A stretch of DNA of 64,000 bases from Gari tellinella (taxonomy: Eukaryota; Mollusca; Bivalvia; Cardiida; Psammobiidae). The notes under the pieces were generated by a model. That model saw only the letters and a list, made by a program, of their open reading frames with translations, was not told where the DNA came from and did not search any database. Both the position numbers and the translations under genes were made by a program. Positions 39,901 to 42,473 of this stretch are shown in pieces (position 1 is the first letter of the stretch; each line of letters begins with the position of its first letter). The stretch covers positions 63,315,832-63,379,831 of the forward strand of contig OV277862.1 of assembly GCA_922989275.2 (NCBI GenBank). The letters run 5' to 3'.

Positions 39901-40545
39901 CTACTTTATGAGCTTTCTATATAACTTTTGTTAGGTATTAAATATTACATATTTTGAATACATACAATGAATGTTAACATAGTAAATTTGATACATGTGT
40001 ATAAATTGATTATATTCTAATTTAGTTTCAAGTCTAATAAAGCTAAAAGCTTCCCCCTCTCGAAAGGGTACATGTATATTTTAATAGCGTCCATTGTATT
40101 TGTTTTCTGAGTAATTGATCATTAATCACAGTGAGCTCATTTCTACCATTAATTGAAGAAGCATGACATATCTTATGTATGTCAAAAGTAAAACTGTTTG
40201 CACGTGACTAATACATGCGTTTTCCGTTTTGGTGCAAAAATCAACAGACGACTTGACTAACAATTGCAAACAGTCTGGATTGAGATCAGACGCCGCGTTA
40301 CGCGGCGTCTGATCTGGAGCCAAACTGTATGTCACTCTTATCAAACTGTTCTTTTGTTTAAAAAAGCATTAAAACTTATTTTATTTTAAACAAAAGATAT
40401 ATTTGAAGCAGACAATTCAGCATTATAAGGGTTCAGCTAGATGATATGAGGGCGGCTGACTTACCACTTCTCCTTCTGATTTCACCTTGTACTGTGGAAG
40501 CAGTCTGAACTGGGCGTTTTTGGCATTATATTCTTGGAGCATGAC
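830..40545 (-). CDS. ITPR: Inositol 1,4,5-trisphosphate receptor-like gene, 24 internal exons (partial)
   Basis: Twenty-four exons on the minus strand join in phase to 834 codons without a stop. In transcript order they are 40465-40545, 38606-38703, 33224-33311, 31859-31946, 31107-31214, 29664-29809, 22326-22404, 21659-21753, 16926-17051, 16203-16253, 15421-15501, 12971-13156, 11655-11777, 11128-11232, 9958-10068, 8748-8825, 8262-8394, 7981-8090, 6795-6911, 5662-5797, 5269-5368, 3588-3642, 2291-2397, 830-929. All introns are GT-AG. IP3 receptors are tetrameric ER calcium-release channels. Family marks are the MIR-region IIRLFHKELEAY, the helix DRQKLMR, SRKNALYFAKY, and RFLDLLHVLCVCDDVAIPNN (human [18 protein letters not shown]). 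The segment matches roughly human ITPR1 residues 155-1000. N-terminal exons and the channel domain are not in view. Coding DNA is about 6% of the span; MITEs fill the introns. Ryanodine receptor is less likely because the ligand-core helices follow the IP3R pattern. The protein is divergent and may belong to an IP3R-like paralogue. Confidence 0.9.
1075..1218. repeat. Core-1 hairpin with TTAA-type MITE remnant
   Basis: The palindrome at about 1119-1182 has AAACAGTTTGGATCCTGATC on the left arm and its complement on the right, around a GC-rich tip. The right flank GGGATAAAGCAGTGAAGG matches the end of the CCCCTTCACTGCC family. The rest of intron 23 (about 1220-2050) shows nothing recognisable beyond AT-rich sequence and a hairpin remnant at 1425-1480. 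Confidence 0.55.
2051..2276. repeat. CAGGG-terminus foldback element (diverged copy)
   Basis: The left part contains AGATAAGGGGAGTATTTCAA and the right end TTTCCTCTTTACTGAAGCCC, like the copies at 56308 and 58215. An internal inverted repeat spans about 2112-2204 (GGTGCTACTTAT against ATGAGTAGTAACACC). The right edge lies 14 nt from the exon 23 junction. Confidence 0.5.
2291..2397 (-). CDS. IP3R-like exon 23
   Basis: The acceptor is gtctag. The donor gtacga was chosen because it leaves a two-base remainder that joins exon 24 as a Lys codon. It encodes SFVAKFKIAEQIAEQGRQ and then TVMVPLLYDGFDPKLQS. The frame stays open past the donor, so the donor rests on phase and homology. Confidence 0.8.
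2899..3092. repeat. TA-flanked palindromic MITE (TCGAACT family)
   Basis: The ends CAGTATAAACTCGATAATTC and GAAGTATCGAGTTTCGACTA are imperfect inverted repeats next to TA dinucleotides. The centre (about 2935-3003) is a long palindrome with TTTCAAAGTTAAAACGTGGC on the left arm and its complement on the right. Diverged relatives occur near 7000-7170, 9410-9560, 16795-16905 and 61760-61880. Confidence 0.65.
3285..3490. repeat. TTAA-type MITE remnant, core-1 hairpin
   Basis: The left end CCCTTAAACCTTACACC and right end ATGGCGGTGAAAGG flank a palindrome at about 3325-3390 (GTTTGTATCCGGATAAGA against GTCTGATAAGGGTCAAAC). Confidence 0.5.
3588..3642 (-). CDS. IP3R-like exon 22
   Basis: The acceptor is tttcag and the donor gttcgt. 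The first base completes the Gln codon split with exon 21. It encodes VLEVLDLLLTYQRNSRLQ, matching the human IP3R stretch IIEILQFILNVRLDYRIS in the helical region before the second regulatory solenoid. Confidence 0.87.
3730..3800. repeat. Core-1 palindrome in intron 21
   Basis: GCAAACAGTTTGGAGTCAGA and its near complement flank a GC-rich tip. The surrounding MITE ends were not identified. Confidence 0.5.
4168..4405 (+). repeat. TA-type MITE, CAGTGGAGAA family (diverged)
   Basis: It starts CAGTGGAGAAAATTTAATAT after TA and ends GGGAAAGAATGACATCTCCT before CTGTA. The internal AACGCGTTTACGTTAAAAC and a worn core-1 hairpin (4215-4290) identify the family. Confidence 0.65.
4552..4804. repeat. TTAA-type MITE, CCCTTTACC family
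   Basis: It begins TTAACCCTTTACC and ends GGGAAAGGGTTAA. The core-2 palindrome at about 4606-4675 has GCAGGTTGAAAGTAAAGCAG on its left arm. The TTAA target and CCC-starting terminus are as expected for piggyBac-type non-autonomous elements. Confidence 0.75.
5269..5368 (-). CDS. IP3R-like exon 21
   Basis: The acceptor is tgacag and the donor gtacgt. The reading frame is fixed by a two-base start completing Asp with exon 20 and a two-base end completing Gln with exon 22. It encodes YSKESKKKVQQYQLNVRYVL followed by NKESKAIVDAKF. This corresponds to the linker and helix preceding MDTKLKIIEIL in human IP3R1. Confidence 0.87.
5485..5550. repeat. Core-1 hairpin remnant
   Basis: GGAACCTGATCAGACGC is followed by an imperfect complement. 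It lies in intron 20 and has no clear termini. Confidence 0.4.
5662..5797 (-). CDS. IP3R-like exon 20
   Basis: The acceptor is gtctag and the donor gtatag. It starts in phase 0 and leaves one base. It encodes VVRLLYHLVKFGYYMDAEDV and a following PPLLNLLDGRHDFPFPKDKD, matching human [20 protein letters not shown] in the solenoid. Confidence 0.9.
5798..6794. other. Intron 19: degraded MITE pieces
   Basis: No exon is visible. A worn core-2 hairpin lies at about 6035-6110 and a worn core-1 hairpin at about 6195-6245. The rest shows nothing recognisable. Confidence 0.4.
6795..6911 (-). CDS. IP3R-like exon 19
   Basis: The acceptor is ttgtag and the donor gtgcgt; phase is 0 at both ends. It encodes IVKELVAIFPVLRDWIAEFL and QENTCMFASDIGHNMLIEQ, an alpha-helical stretch equivalent to the human region FVEEYLRDVV before the solenoid segment of exon 20. 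Confidence 0.87.
7527..7781. repeat. TTAA-type MITE, CCCTTTACC family
   Basis: It is bounded by TTAACCCTCTACTCCATAG and GGGGAAAGGGTTAA, with a core-2 palindrome at about 7578-7642 (GCAGGTGGAGAGTTAAGCAG). It lies in intron 18. Confidence 0.72.
7981..8090 (-). CDS. IP3R-like exon 18
   Basis: The acceptor is tttcag and the donor gtatgt. The two-base start completes a Ser codon with exon 17. It encodes LFVDIGNNYSVLAHPNICFV and YDYVGSKDEEKSQGDF. By position this is the segment after the human stretch RLMLHMHVDRDPQ. Confidence 0.87.
8262..8394 (-). CDS. IP3R-like exon 17
   Basis: The acceptor is taccag and the donor gtaagt. It encodes GRNDFAINIITKELRYLTWE, then ETFLALRSSILPDAIRAKYC. It aligns with human [20 protein letters not shown] and NLPYDLRASFCRL, a well-conserved part of the RIH-homology region. 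Confidence 0.92.
8748..8825 (-). CDS. IP3R-like exon 16
   Basis: The acceptor is tttcag and the donor gtaagt; phase is 0 at both ends. It encodes DTHVSYDKDKHEFLLHQLDL and YIALCK, aligning with human DVLSYYRYQLNLFARMCL. Confidence 0.9.
8912..9126. repeat. TTAA-type MITE with core-1 hairpin
   Basis: It is bounded by TTAACCCTCTTCGTGCC and GGCACGA-like GCACGATAAGGGTTAA, a good terminal inverted repeat. The core palindrome (about 9010-9088) contains GTTTGGATCAAGATCACACG and its partner. It is close upstream of exon 16 in transcript order. Confidence 0.72.
9127..9957. other. Intron 15 remainder
   Basis: No coding exon is visible. It holds a worn TCGAACT-family remnant (about 9410-9560) and a worn core-2 MITE (about 9697-9915). 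Confidence 0.45.
9958..10068 (-). CDS. IP3R-like exon 15
   Basis: The acceptor is ttacag and the donor gtaagc; phase is 0 at both ends. It encodes KGIYLTARGQDINRQPNILY and ISTDNGKGWHALHEFVD. It corresponds to human EEVWLFWRDSNKEIRSKSV, a strand-rich insert between the ligand core and the RIH solenoid; the sequence is divergent. Confidence 0.88.
10069..11127. other. Intron 14
   Basis: A truncated copy of the CAGTAAAACC MITE family (about 10557-10700) with half a core-2 hairpin is the only recognisable feature. The rest is AT-rich and unassigned. Confidence 0.45.
11128..11232 (-). CDS. IP3R-like exon 14
   Basis: The acceptor is tcacag and the donor gtatat; phase is 0. It encodes NYRFLDLLHVLCVCDDVAIP and NNQTYIVESWMQSEQ. 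It is one of the clearest family matches (human [20 protein letters not shown]) within the armadillo part of the core. Confidence 0.94.
11655..11777 (-). CDS. IP3R-like exon 13
   Basis: The acceptor is ttttag and the donor gtaagt; phase is 0. It encodes GGIGLNVAQMIVELIRDKRK and IVDRISHQQIDEFVRLLTTT. The human counterpart is [20 protein letters not shown] followed by AEIDTFVSLVRKN. Confidence 0.93.
11895..11975. repeat. Long hairpin in intron 12
   Basis: GAACAGTGTAGATAATGATC and a complement arm (GATCATTATCTACACTG) flank a short GC-richer tip. It is a core-1 variant of the TAGACC type. Termini were not defined. Confidence 0.6.
12401..12646 (+). repeat. TA-type MITE, CAGTGGAGAA family
   Basis: 246 bp between TA dinucleotides. 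It has termini CAGTGGAGAAAACGTTATTC and GAATAACAGATTCTCCACTG and a near-perfect core-1 palindrome at about 12465-12530 (GGAGCCAGATCAGACGCCGG). Confidence 0.88.
12704..12945 (+). repeat. TA-type MITE, CAGTGGAGAA family (adjacent copy)
   Basis: A second, more diverged copy in the same orientation lies 57 bp after the previous one. Its ends are CGGTGGAGAAGATGCTTTTC and GAATAACCTTTTCTCCACTA. Its right edge is 25 nt from the donor junction of exon 12. Confidence 0.78.
12971..13156 (-). CDS. IP3R-like exon 12, ligand-core helices
   Basis: The acceptor is ttccag and the donor gtagct; 62 codons in phase 0. It encodes VIDLLVKILQFPLDGVTDEQ, then SRKNALYFAKYIEFFQTQFT. SRKN aligns with the Tyr567-Arg568-Lys569-Asn stretch of mammalian IP3R1, where Arg568 and Lys569 contact IP3. 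Both basic residues are kept and Tyr is replaced by Ser. Confidence 0.94.
13259..13510. repeat. TTAA-type MITE, CCCTTTACC family (worn ends)
   Basis: The left side is CATTACCCCATAATTACGC and the right side GGTTATGGAGTAATGGG. The core-2 palindrome at about 13388-13460 is nearly perfect (GCAGGCTGAAAGTAAAGCAG and complement). Confidence 0.7.
13600..13745. repeat. Partial CAGTGGAGAA-family MITE
   Basis: It starts CGGTAGAGAAGACATTACAC. The frame left open across this repeat is not a gene. It runs into the next MITE. Confidence 0.45.
13772..14089. repeat. TA-type MITE, CAGCGCTCCCTC family
   Basis: The ends CAGTGTTCCCTCCCTACAAC and GTTGTAGAGAGGGAACGCTG are flanked by TA. The core-1 element is truncated to one arm (CTTGAATCTAGATCAGACGC), so the hairpin is broken in this copy. 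Confidence 0.75.
14590..14665. repeat. Core-1 hairpin remnant in intron 11
   Basis: CAGTTTGGACCTTGATCAGA and an imperfect complement. Flanking intron sequence between about 14100 and 15038 shows nothing else except a short CAGTGGAGAA-type end near 14095-14135. Confidence 0.5.
15041..15408. repeat. TA-type MITE, CAGCGCTCCCTC family, at a splice donor
   Basis: The ends are CAGTGCTCCCTCTCTATAAC and GGAGGGAGCGCTG with TA on both sides. The core-1 palindrome is at about 15150-15215 (CTTGAATCCATATCAGAGGC and complement). Its right end lies 12 nt inside intron 11, next to the donor of exon 11. Confidence 0.82.
15421..15501 (-). CDS. IP3R-like exon 11, ligand-core helix
   Basis: The acceptor is ttccag and the donor gtaaga; 27 codons in phase 0. 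It encodes AMQELRKFMIVGNQPKKDRQ and KLMRNLR. DRQKLMR aligns with human ERQKLMR: Lys508 and Arg511 equivalents are kept and Arg504 becomes Lys. These residues contact IP3 in the mammalian core. Confidence 0.95.
16203..16253 (-). CDS. IP3R-like exon 10
   Basis: A 51-nt exon with acceptor tttcag and donor gtatgt, phase 0. It encodes REMGILLNAKKTHQMMT. It bridges the first armadillo helices to the DRQKLMR helix. Confidence 0.88.
16556..16690. repeat. Foldback element (CTGACCAATCA family)
   Basis: An imperfect palindrome pairs GAGTTCGTTCTCAAGCATCT with TGCTTGAGAATGAATTAAGA around GCGCAAATCTG. Related copies occur at about 20195-20345 and 55566-55700. Confidence 0.55.
16926..17051 (-). CDS. IP3R-like exon 9
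   Basis: The acceptor is tctcag and the donor gtaagt; 42 codons in phase 0. It encodes VSASGESQYDDAFTIQNVED and NMIEFNYVSGMVPFLLNLIR, the entry into the armadillo/RIH region. It is equivalent to human [20 protein letters not shown]. Confidence 0.92.
17278..17480. repeat. TTAA-type MITE remnant, CCCTTTCAACCC family
   Basis: Begins near TTTAACCCTGGAACTTTTAA. The hairpin is broken. It lies in intron 8. Confidence 0.4.
17606..17792. repeat. TA-type MITE, CAGTAAAACC family
   Basis: The ends CAGTAAAACTTTTCTATTAC and GTAATAAAGAAGTTTACTG lie between TA dinucleotides. A core-2-like hairpin is present in worn form. Confidence 0.7.
17793..19343. other. Intron 8, unassigned part
   Basis: No exon was found. 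A short hairpin (about 18798-18846, ACCAGTCGCCGC against GCGGCGGCTGG) is the only structure noticed. The rest is AT-rich. Confidence 0.4.
19344..19588 (+). repeat. TA-type MITE, CAGTGGAGAA family (worn right end)
   Basis: It begins CAGTGGAGAAGATATTATTC after TA and carries a worn core-1 hairpin (about 19406-19470). The right terminus is degraded. Confidence 0.65.
20195..20345. repeat. Foldback element (CTGACCAATCA family)
   Basis: It pairs TTGAGTCTCAAACATTTGAT with a complement containing AACAATTGAGAAC. It is related to 16556-16690. Confidence 0.45.
20914..21110. repeat. TTAA-type MITE, CCCTTTACC family (diverged)
   Basis: TTAACACATTACCACA at the left and TGTGGTAATGTGTTAA at the right form a perfect 16-bp inverted repeat including TTAA. 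The worn core-2 hairpin (about 20965-21035) contains GAAAGTAAAGCAG. Confidence 0.72.
21659..21753 (-). CDS. IP3R-like exon 8
   Basis: The acceptor is tttcag and the donor gtaagc. The two-base start completes Asp with exon 7 and the exon ends in phase 0. It encodes EDYIRKKFRDVENVNDQSLK and GLRWDSAMVRQ, the end of the MIR beta-trefoil region. Confidence 0.92.
22326..22404 (-). CDS. IP3R-like exon 7, MIR repeat
   Basis: The acceptor is ttacag and the donor gtaagg. It encodes ERDEIRFESYCRIEHVLTGY and WLHALK. This matches the IP3R MIR pattern (human YVRLRHLCTNTWVHSTN), where Arg/Ile-Glu/Arg-His and Trp-Leu/Val-His are hallmark positions. Confidence 0.95.
22652..22897 (+). repeat. TA-type MITE, CAGTGGAGAA family (young subfamily)
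   Basis: 246 bp between TA dinucleotides with termini CAGTGGAGAATCTGTTATTC and GAATAACAGATTCTCCACTG. The core-1 palindrome is intact. It is nearly identical to 26536-26781, 39215-39460 and 59999-60244. Confidence 0.9.
23558..23791. repeat. TTAA-type MITE, CCCTTTCAACCC family
   Basis: It has a perfect 16-bp terminal repeat TTAACCCTTTCAACCC / GGGTTGAAAGGGTTAA. The core-1 variant palindrome is at about 23604-23666 (CAGTGTAGACCCTGATCAGA and complement). Confidence 0.85.
23924..24140. repeat. TTAA-type MITE, CCCTTTACC family (right end lost)
   Basis: It starts TTAACCCTTTATCCCATAGC and keeps a worn core-2 hairpin (about 23975-24055). No right terminus is seen. From 24140 to 24493 nothing is recognisable. 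Confidence 0.55.
24494..24706. repeat. TTAA-type MITE with core-1 hairpin
   Basis: TTAAACCCTTATCATGCTAA at the left and AGCATGACAAGAGTTAA at the right form an imperfect repeat. The core is at about 24538-24600 (TTGGATCCAGATCAGACGCC). It shares its right TTAA with the next element. Confidence 0.68.
24703..24919. repeat. TTAA-type MITE, CCCCTTCACTGCC family
   Basis: It begins TTAACCCCCTTAAG and ends CACGGCTGTGAGGAGGTTAA. The core-1 palindrome is at about 24743-24815 (TTGGATCCTGATCAGATACC). It abuts the previous MITE at a single TTAA. Confidence 0.7.
25164..25346. repeat. TA-type MITE, CAGTAAAACC family
   Basis: It begins CAGTAAAACATCTATATTAA and its right part contains GGTCGTAATAGAGAAGC. The core-2-like hairpin has lost part of one arm. 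Confidence 0.65.
25347..26149. other. Intron 6, unassigned part
   Basis: No exon, hairpin or repeat family could be recognised here. Confidence 0.35.
26150..26340. repeat. TTAA-type MITE, CCCCTTCACTGCC family
   Basis: The right end is CATTGGTGAGGTTAA and the left end ATTACCCCGA is worn. The core palindrome (26173-26238) is nearly perfect: TTTTGATCCTGAACAGACGC and its complement. Confidence 0.65.
26536..26781 (+). repeat. TA-type MITE, CAGTGGAGAA family (young subfamily)
   Basis: 246 bp with intact termini (CAGTGGAGAATCTGTTATTC) and an intact core-1 palindrome (about 26605-26665). It differs from the copy at 22652 by only a few bases by eye. Confidence 0.9.
27250..27400 (-). mobile_element. 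Possible 3' end of a non-LTR retroelement
   Basis: Read on the minus strand this ends GGAGGAAATAAAGATATGAA followed by a short TGAATGA repeat, typical of some non-LTR element tails. It may belong with the reverse-transcriptase fragment at 28230-29048, separated by MITEs. Confidence 0.35.
27400..27645. repeat. TTAA-type MITE, CCCTTTACC family (ends worn)
   Basis: Contains GCAGACTGAAAGAAAAGTAG and complement as a core-2 hairpin (about 27552-27612). Two core-1 remnants follow at about 27795-27855 and 28100-28165, inside a local duplication of about 300 bp (ACTTCTTACGAAACGAAA occurs twice). Confidence 0.55.
28230..29048 (-). mobile_element. Non-LTR retrotransposon, C-terminal fragment (5'-truncated)
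   Basis: A 272-codon open frame resembles the C-terminus of LINE-type reverse transcriptase proteins. An N-terminal SLLDILPIEAEIDIRKLKFL helix segment (about residues 20-39) is followed by a zinc-finger-like CRKCGREIEEGSLTDHVICD near residues 170-190. The RT catalytic YADD region and endonuclease are absent. A TAA lies directly upstream of the first Met, so the start is a truncation artefact. It sits in intron 6 in the same orientation as the host gene. The clade (CR1, L2 or Rex-like) cannot be told from this piece. Confidence 0.72.
29273..29465 (-). mobile_element. Probable tRNA-derived SINE
   Basis: On the minus strand the segment carries a pol III B-box-like GAGTTCGATCC (29382-29392) and upstream GTTCCAGTGGTAATGCACT, which resembles a tRNA A-box region. 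The downstream CTTCGGATGACACTTTATAA resembles the conserved core of invertebrate SINEs. No intact tRNA cloverleaf was found. An open frame on the plus strand here is incidental. Confidence 0.55.
29664..29809 (-). CDS. IP3R-like exon 6, MIR repeat
   Basis: The acceptor is gtacag and the donor gtaagt. The two-base start completes Gly with exon 5 and it ends in phase 0. It encodes EVLQWEQQIRLRHMTTRKYL and ADDNEDPRTVYRLHSVIN. IRLRHMTTRKYLC is a canonical MIR motif (human FRFKHLATGHYLA). Confidence 0.95.
30069..30276 (-). repeat. TA-type MITE, CAGTGGAGAA family (diverged, reverse orientation)
   Basis: AAGTGGAGAAAAACGGG at the left and AAAGAATAACGTCTTCTGTC at the right. The hairpin is worn (about 30180-30225). 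Confidence 0.55.
30489..30694. repeat. TA-type MITE, CAGTAAAACC family (best copy)
   Basis: It has a nearly perfect terminal repeat of about 30 bp (CAGTAAAACCTCGCTATTAC / GTAATAGCGAGGTTTTACTG) flanked by TA. The core-2 palindrome at about 30556-30632 is nearly perfect (GCAAGGTGACAGTGAAACAG and complement). Confidence 0.88.
30788..31036. repeat. TTAA-type MITE, CCCTTTACC family
   Basis: The left end TTCAACCCACTTCTGC and right end TATGGGGTAATGGATTAA flank a core-2 hairpin (about 30930-30990). It ends 70 nt from exon 5. Confidence 0.6.
31107..31214 (-). CDS. IP3R-like exon 5
   Basis: The acceptor is ttacag and the donor gtgagt. Codons are split at both ends. It encodes HFRIRVMDQHKPRTLSPPTS and GNSYWVIESENGIFN. 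It aligns with the human stretch [20 protein letters not shown], then WEVE. The Thr267-Gly268-Arg269 loop that contacts IP3 in mammals is not present. Confidence 0.93.
31319..31475. repeat. CAGGG-terminus foldback element (diverged)
   Basis: It contains GAGCCCCAGATGAGAG at the left and TTACTTCCTCTTATCTGGAG at the right with GTGCTGAAATGAGTGAGAAA inside, as in 56308-56456. A truncated core-2 MITE follows near 31985-32110. Confidence 0.5.
31859..31946 (-). CDS. IP3R-like exon 4
   Basis: The acceptor is ttgtag and the donor gtattg. It encodes GGSIIRLFHKELEAYMVAEG and LFDDEVTED, matching human [20 protein letters not shown]. The Arg241 equivalent is kept and the Lys249 equivalent is Ala. It is the strongest single family signature in the window. 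Confidence 0.96.
32324..32565 (-). repeat. TA-type MITE, CAGTGGAGAA family (reverse orientation)
   Basis: CAGTGGAAAATACTTTGTTA at the left and AAGAGTAAGGTCTTTTTCAT near the right, between TA dinucleotides. The core-1 palindrome is at about 32442-32506. Confidence 0.72.
32811..32880. repeat. Core-1 hairpin in intron 3
   Basis: TTTGATCAAGATCAGATGAC pairs with GGCGTCTGATCTTGGTCAAA. Confidence 0.55.
32911..33126. repeat. TTAA-type MITE, CCCCTTCACTGCC family
   Basis: ACCCTTCTCCGCCATGACGT at the left and AAGGCAGTGATGAGTTA at the right. The worn core-1 hairpin is at about 33025-33082. It ends about 98 nt from exon 3. Confidence 0.62.
33224..33311 (-). CDS. IP3R-like exon 3
   Basis: The acceptor is ttgcag and the donor gtatgt. 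The first base completes a Gly codon. It encodes SEVNLGVERSGFTLIRFRKQ and TSDAELFVR, aligning with human [20 protein letters not shown], then SDNKDDILK. It directly precedes GGSIIRLF. Confidence 0.93.
33406..33649. repeat. TTAA-type MITE, CCCTTTCAACCC family
   Basis: TTAACTCATCCACCCC at the left and AGGGTTGAATGTGTTAA at the right. The core palindrome is at about 33508-33572 (CAGTGTAGACCCTGATCAGA). Its TCCATTTTTGACTATTCAGG stretch shows what an uninterrupted family member looks like at the gypsy insertion point. Confidence 0.78.
33905..33978. repeat. Core-1 hairpin in intron 2
   Basis: AATTTGTATCTAGATCGGAC pairs with GTCTGATCTGGATCCAAACT around a GC-rich tip. Confidence 0.6.
34611..34716. repeat. 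106-bp foldback ending in CACAGGGGCCC
   Basis: CACAGGGGCCCACACACGAT and a complement ending GTGTCGGGCCCTGTG flank arms that continue through AAATCGTCA to a GTATATATAC tip. No flanking target duplication was recognised. Confidence 0.65.
35011..35900 (+). repeat. TA-type MITE, CAGTGGAGAA family, interrupted by a retroelement
   Basis: The left part is 35011-35234 with CAGTGGAGAAAACGCTATTC and an intact core-1 palindrome (35080-35141). The right part is 35875-35900, ending GTTTTCTCCACTG. TA flanks both outer ends. The break falls inside the right terminal repeat. Confidence 0.85.
35235..35874 (-). mobile_element. Penelope-like element, folded-back GIY-YIG fragment
   Basis: A minus-strand frame (about 35345-35671) encodes DCPGHGVSLESVTILDREPS followed by WFERGVKEAVYIRAHKPALN and RDGGRYNLPHIWD. 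This is typical of the C-terminal GIY-YIG endonuclease end of Penelope-like retroelements. Arms 35236-35445 and about 35630-35840 are near-perfect inverted repeats, so the 3' part is present twice head to head around a short unique middle. A 34-nt tail follows on the right. The unit is flanked by the 13-bp direct repeat AGGAAAGAATAAC (35222-35234 and 35875-35887). No reverse-transcriptase domain is left. Calls on subfamily are not possible. Confidence 0.82.
36057..36293. repeat. TTAA-type MITE, CCCTTTACC family
   Basis: CAACCCTTCACTCCATTGAT at the left and CTATGGAGTAAAGGGTTAA at the right, with a worn core-2 hairpin (about 36188-36250). Confidence 0.65.
36294..37572. other. Intron 2, mostly unassigned
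   Basis: A worn core-2 hairpin (about 36435-36505) and a partial MITE with CCCATATATGGGA (about 37355-37370) are visible. The remainder is AT-rich and unassigned. Confidence 0.4.
37573..37783. repeat. TTAA-type MITE, CCCCTTCACTGCC family (best copy)
   Basis: Termini TTAACCCCTTCACTGCC and GGCAGTGAAGGGGTTAA are a perfect 17-bp inverted repeat. The core-1 palindrome at 37684-37737 is perfect over most of its length (TTTGGATCCTGATCAGATAC). Confidence 0.88.
37840..38055. repeat. MITE with core-1 hairpin, worn ends
   Basis: The core at about 37952-38014 is a near-perfect palindrome (CAGTGTAGTCTCTGATCAGA and complement). The flanks resemble the element at 53168-53390 (GGATCGTTGGCATAAATGAG). Confidence 0.65.
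38606..38703 (-). CDS. IP3R-like exon 2
   Basis: The acceptor is ttgtag and the donor gtaaca. It encodes VQIYDQIVFESIKSPGHFFH and ASAGFQLDHFTLG. It aligns with human [20 protein letters not shown], then ASSHQLVDNPG, in the MIR region. Confidence 0.93.
38730..38975. repeat. MITE with GGGCCC termini next to a splice acceptor
   Basis: It has ends GGGCCCGTTTTACTAAACAA and TTAGTAAAACGGGCCC, with sub-terminal TTGCGTAAGTCAAAAT repeats. The central palindrome (38822-38893) pairs CAAATAGCCAGACCAGAGGA with its complement. No target duplication is certain. It begins 26 nt upstream of exon 2 in transcript order. Confidence 0.83.
39215..39460 (+). repeat. TA-type MITE, CAGTGGAGAA family (young subfamily)
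   Basis: 246 bp, intact termini and core-1 palindrome (about 39283-39345). It is nearly identical to the copies at 22652, 26536 and 59999. Confidence 0.9.
39461..40464. other. Intron 1, unassigned part
   Basis: Contains a core-1 hairpin at about 40262-40335 (CTGGATTGAGATCAGACGCC and complement). Otherwise no gene or repeat family was recognised. Confidence 0.45.
40465..40545 (-). CDS. IP3R-like exon 1 (first visible)
   Basis: The acceptor is tttcag and the donor gtaagt; 27 codons in phase 0. It encodes VMLQEYNAKNAQFRLLPQYK and VKSEGEV. It aligns with human [20 protein letters not shown] and LRSIGD. It is internal, since an acceptor precedes it. The upstream exon was not found in the remaining 23 kb. 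Confidence 0.92.
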
Positions 40546-41318
40546 CTGAAATATGTAACATATACTAGAAAAAGAGATAAAAACAATTTCACATAAGCAG
40601 AATTGGACGTTTGGGACTTTTATTTTGCAACAGCCTTTTCAATAATTTAACATGCTAATACAGATAACCCCCTATTCCCAATAATATAAATAAAATCATT
40701 ATTTCTGTGGCTTAAGGCAAACGCGGTTAAAAGCAGTGTAAAGGTTAAGCAGAAAACTCCTATAGGAGCTTTCTGCTTTACTCTCACACTGTTTTAAGCT
40801 GCGACTGACCACTTAGTAGCCTTTCTGTGATTGAGAGTACAAGAGAGGTTTAATTGTATTATATCATAGTACGTATTGACATTGGCATTTTGTGTATGCC
40901 TATATTTGGCAAAGGGGAATAGAGACTACTGAAACAGGTCAAATATGCAATTTTATTACCCAACCTGTGAGAGACTGCAACACTATTTACGCAGGAGCCT
41001 CACTGAGCGACATTTAGTCAGCAACTCACTAAATTAGAAGACATTAACTATTAATATTGTCTCTAGACTAACTTCACAAATATGCGCCGGGAAACTGTGA
41101 TACGTAGTTTGCAACGTGGACACATGTTATAGTGTGGAATACGTTACACCGCAGCAAATAACCGTAGTTGTGCTCAAATCGTATGTCCTTTGCAAAAAGT
41201 TTGGAGCCAGATCATATGCCGAGTAACCCTGGTTTTTATCTAGTTCTTCTTGATTCAACAGATTAACCCATATTGACACGTGTATGAGCCATTATCAAAC
41301 AACATATAAGCAATGATA

Positions 41319-41633
41319 GTGCTCCCTCCCTACAACGGCCCTCCCAACAACGACTCCCTCATTACAACGACCATTGCCGCAGTTCACAACTGCAATGTCG
41401 TCTGCTTAAAATTGTTGTCTGCTTTTTTTCCTCAAAGTTACTATAAGTGGACCTTTTGATAGAGTTAATGTTATGACGAGTGAGAAACAGTTTGAATCTA
41501 GATCAGACGCGGCGTCTGGTCTGGATTCAAGCTGTTTGCATATTTTCCTCCCTATAATGACTCTTCGAACGAAGCACACAGTTTTTGTCTACAGTCGGGT
41601 GTCGTTGTAGAGAGGGATCGCTGTAGTACAGTT
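41319..41633. repeat. TA-type MITE, CAGCGCTCCCTC family
   Basis: AGTGCTCCCTCCCTACAACG and CGTTGTAGAGAGGGATCGCTG-like ends. The core-1 palindrome at about 41485-41545 (TTTGAATCTAGATCAGACGC) has a shortened tip. Confidence 0.75.
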
Positions 41634-41810
41634 ACATGTAGCTCGCTGATCAGGTAGTTTACCAACACTAAATACCCCAAACTGGACTTGACTAAATTTG
41701 AAACTGAAGTTGTCCATTTCACAGTTTAACGATTAAATGATTCGCCATTATCCCATCTCACCGAACGCATTCTTTAGAGTAATTATACTAATGAGAATAT
41801 GTTAATAAAG

Positions 41811-41999
41811 CACTAAAACATCTCTATTACGGCCACTTATTTGTGTTAAGTATCAAGTACTTACTATAGGTGATTGCTTAAAAGAGAGTGACAGTAAAAC
41901 AGAAAGCTCCTTTTACTCTTACCTTGCTTTAAGCTGTCACCTTATTTTATACAATCTATTAGTCTATGTTCGAGTGATCATAATAAAAGAGGTTTACCA
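41811..41999. repeat. TA-type MITE, CAGTAAAACC family (worn)
   Basis: CACTAAAACATCTCTATTAC at the left and TAATAAAAGAGGTTTACC at the right, with a worn core-2 hairpin. Confidence 0.65.
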
Positions 42000-42473
42000 T
42001 TCTTTGTAGAAAGTTTGTATGAGCTAAGCTTTTATAAATAAGAAAGATATTTGACAATGATTTGTGACGGTCTGGTAAACAAAATGAAATGTCCATAATA
42101 TCTGAATAAGCGTGTGTTAATCGATTATTAGTCTGGGTATTTCTCATAACAGGCATCTGTAACAATTCAATTACCCGTTAGATACGCCTTGTTACGACTT
42201 TACCTTATTATTCCTTAAGGAGCATTATGCTTTACTGTCAGCTTTTTTTAAGCAACTGTCTGTATTCAATACTCTTAACAAGCTACGGAGGAAAGGGTTA
42301 ACAAAACACAGAAAACTAATCAATAAACTTTCTGTTCTACTTTTATCTTGCATTTAACAACCACCAACATTAAACAGCAAAAACTTCTGATTTTTTACTG
42401 TTCGCTGAATTATATTGGACATTTTATTTCAATTCCCCAAGGTAAGGAGAGTATGTTATTCATATTAAACATA

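Noticed and set aside
830..40545. Ryanodine receptor as the identity of the spliced gene
   Set aside because: The segments IIRLFHKELEAY, DRQKLMR and RFLDLLHVLC with their order and spacing follow IP3 receptors. No SPRY or RyR-repeat sequences appear.
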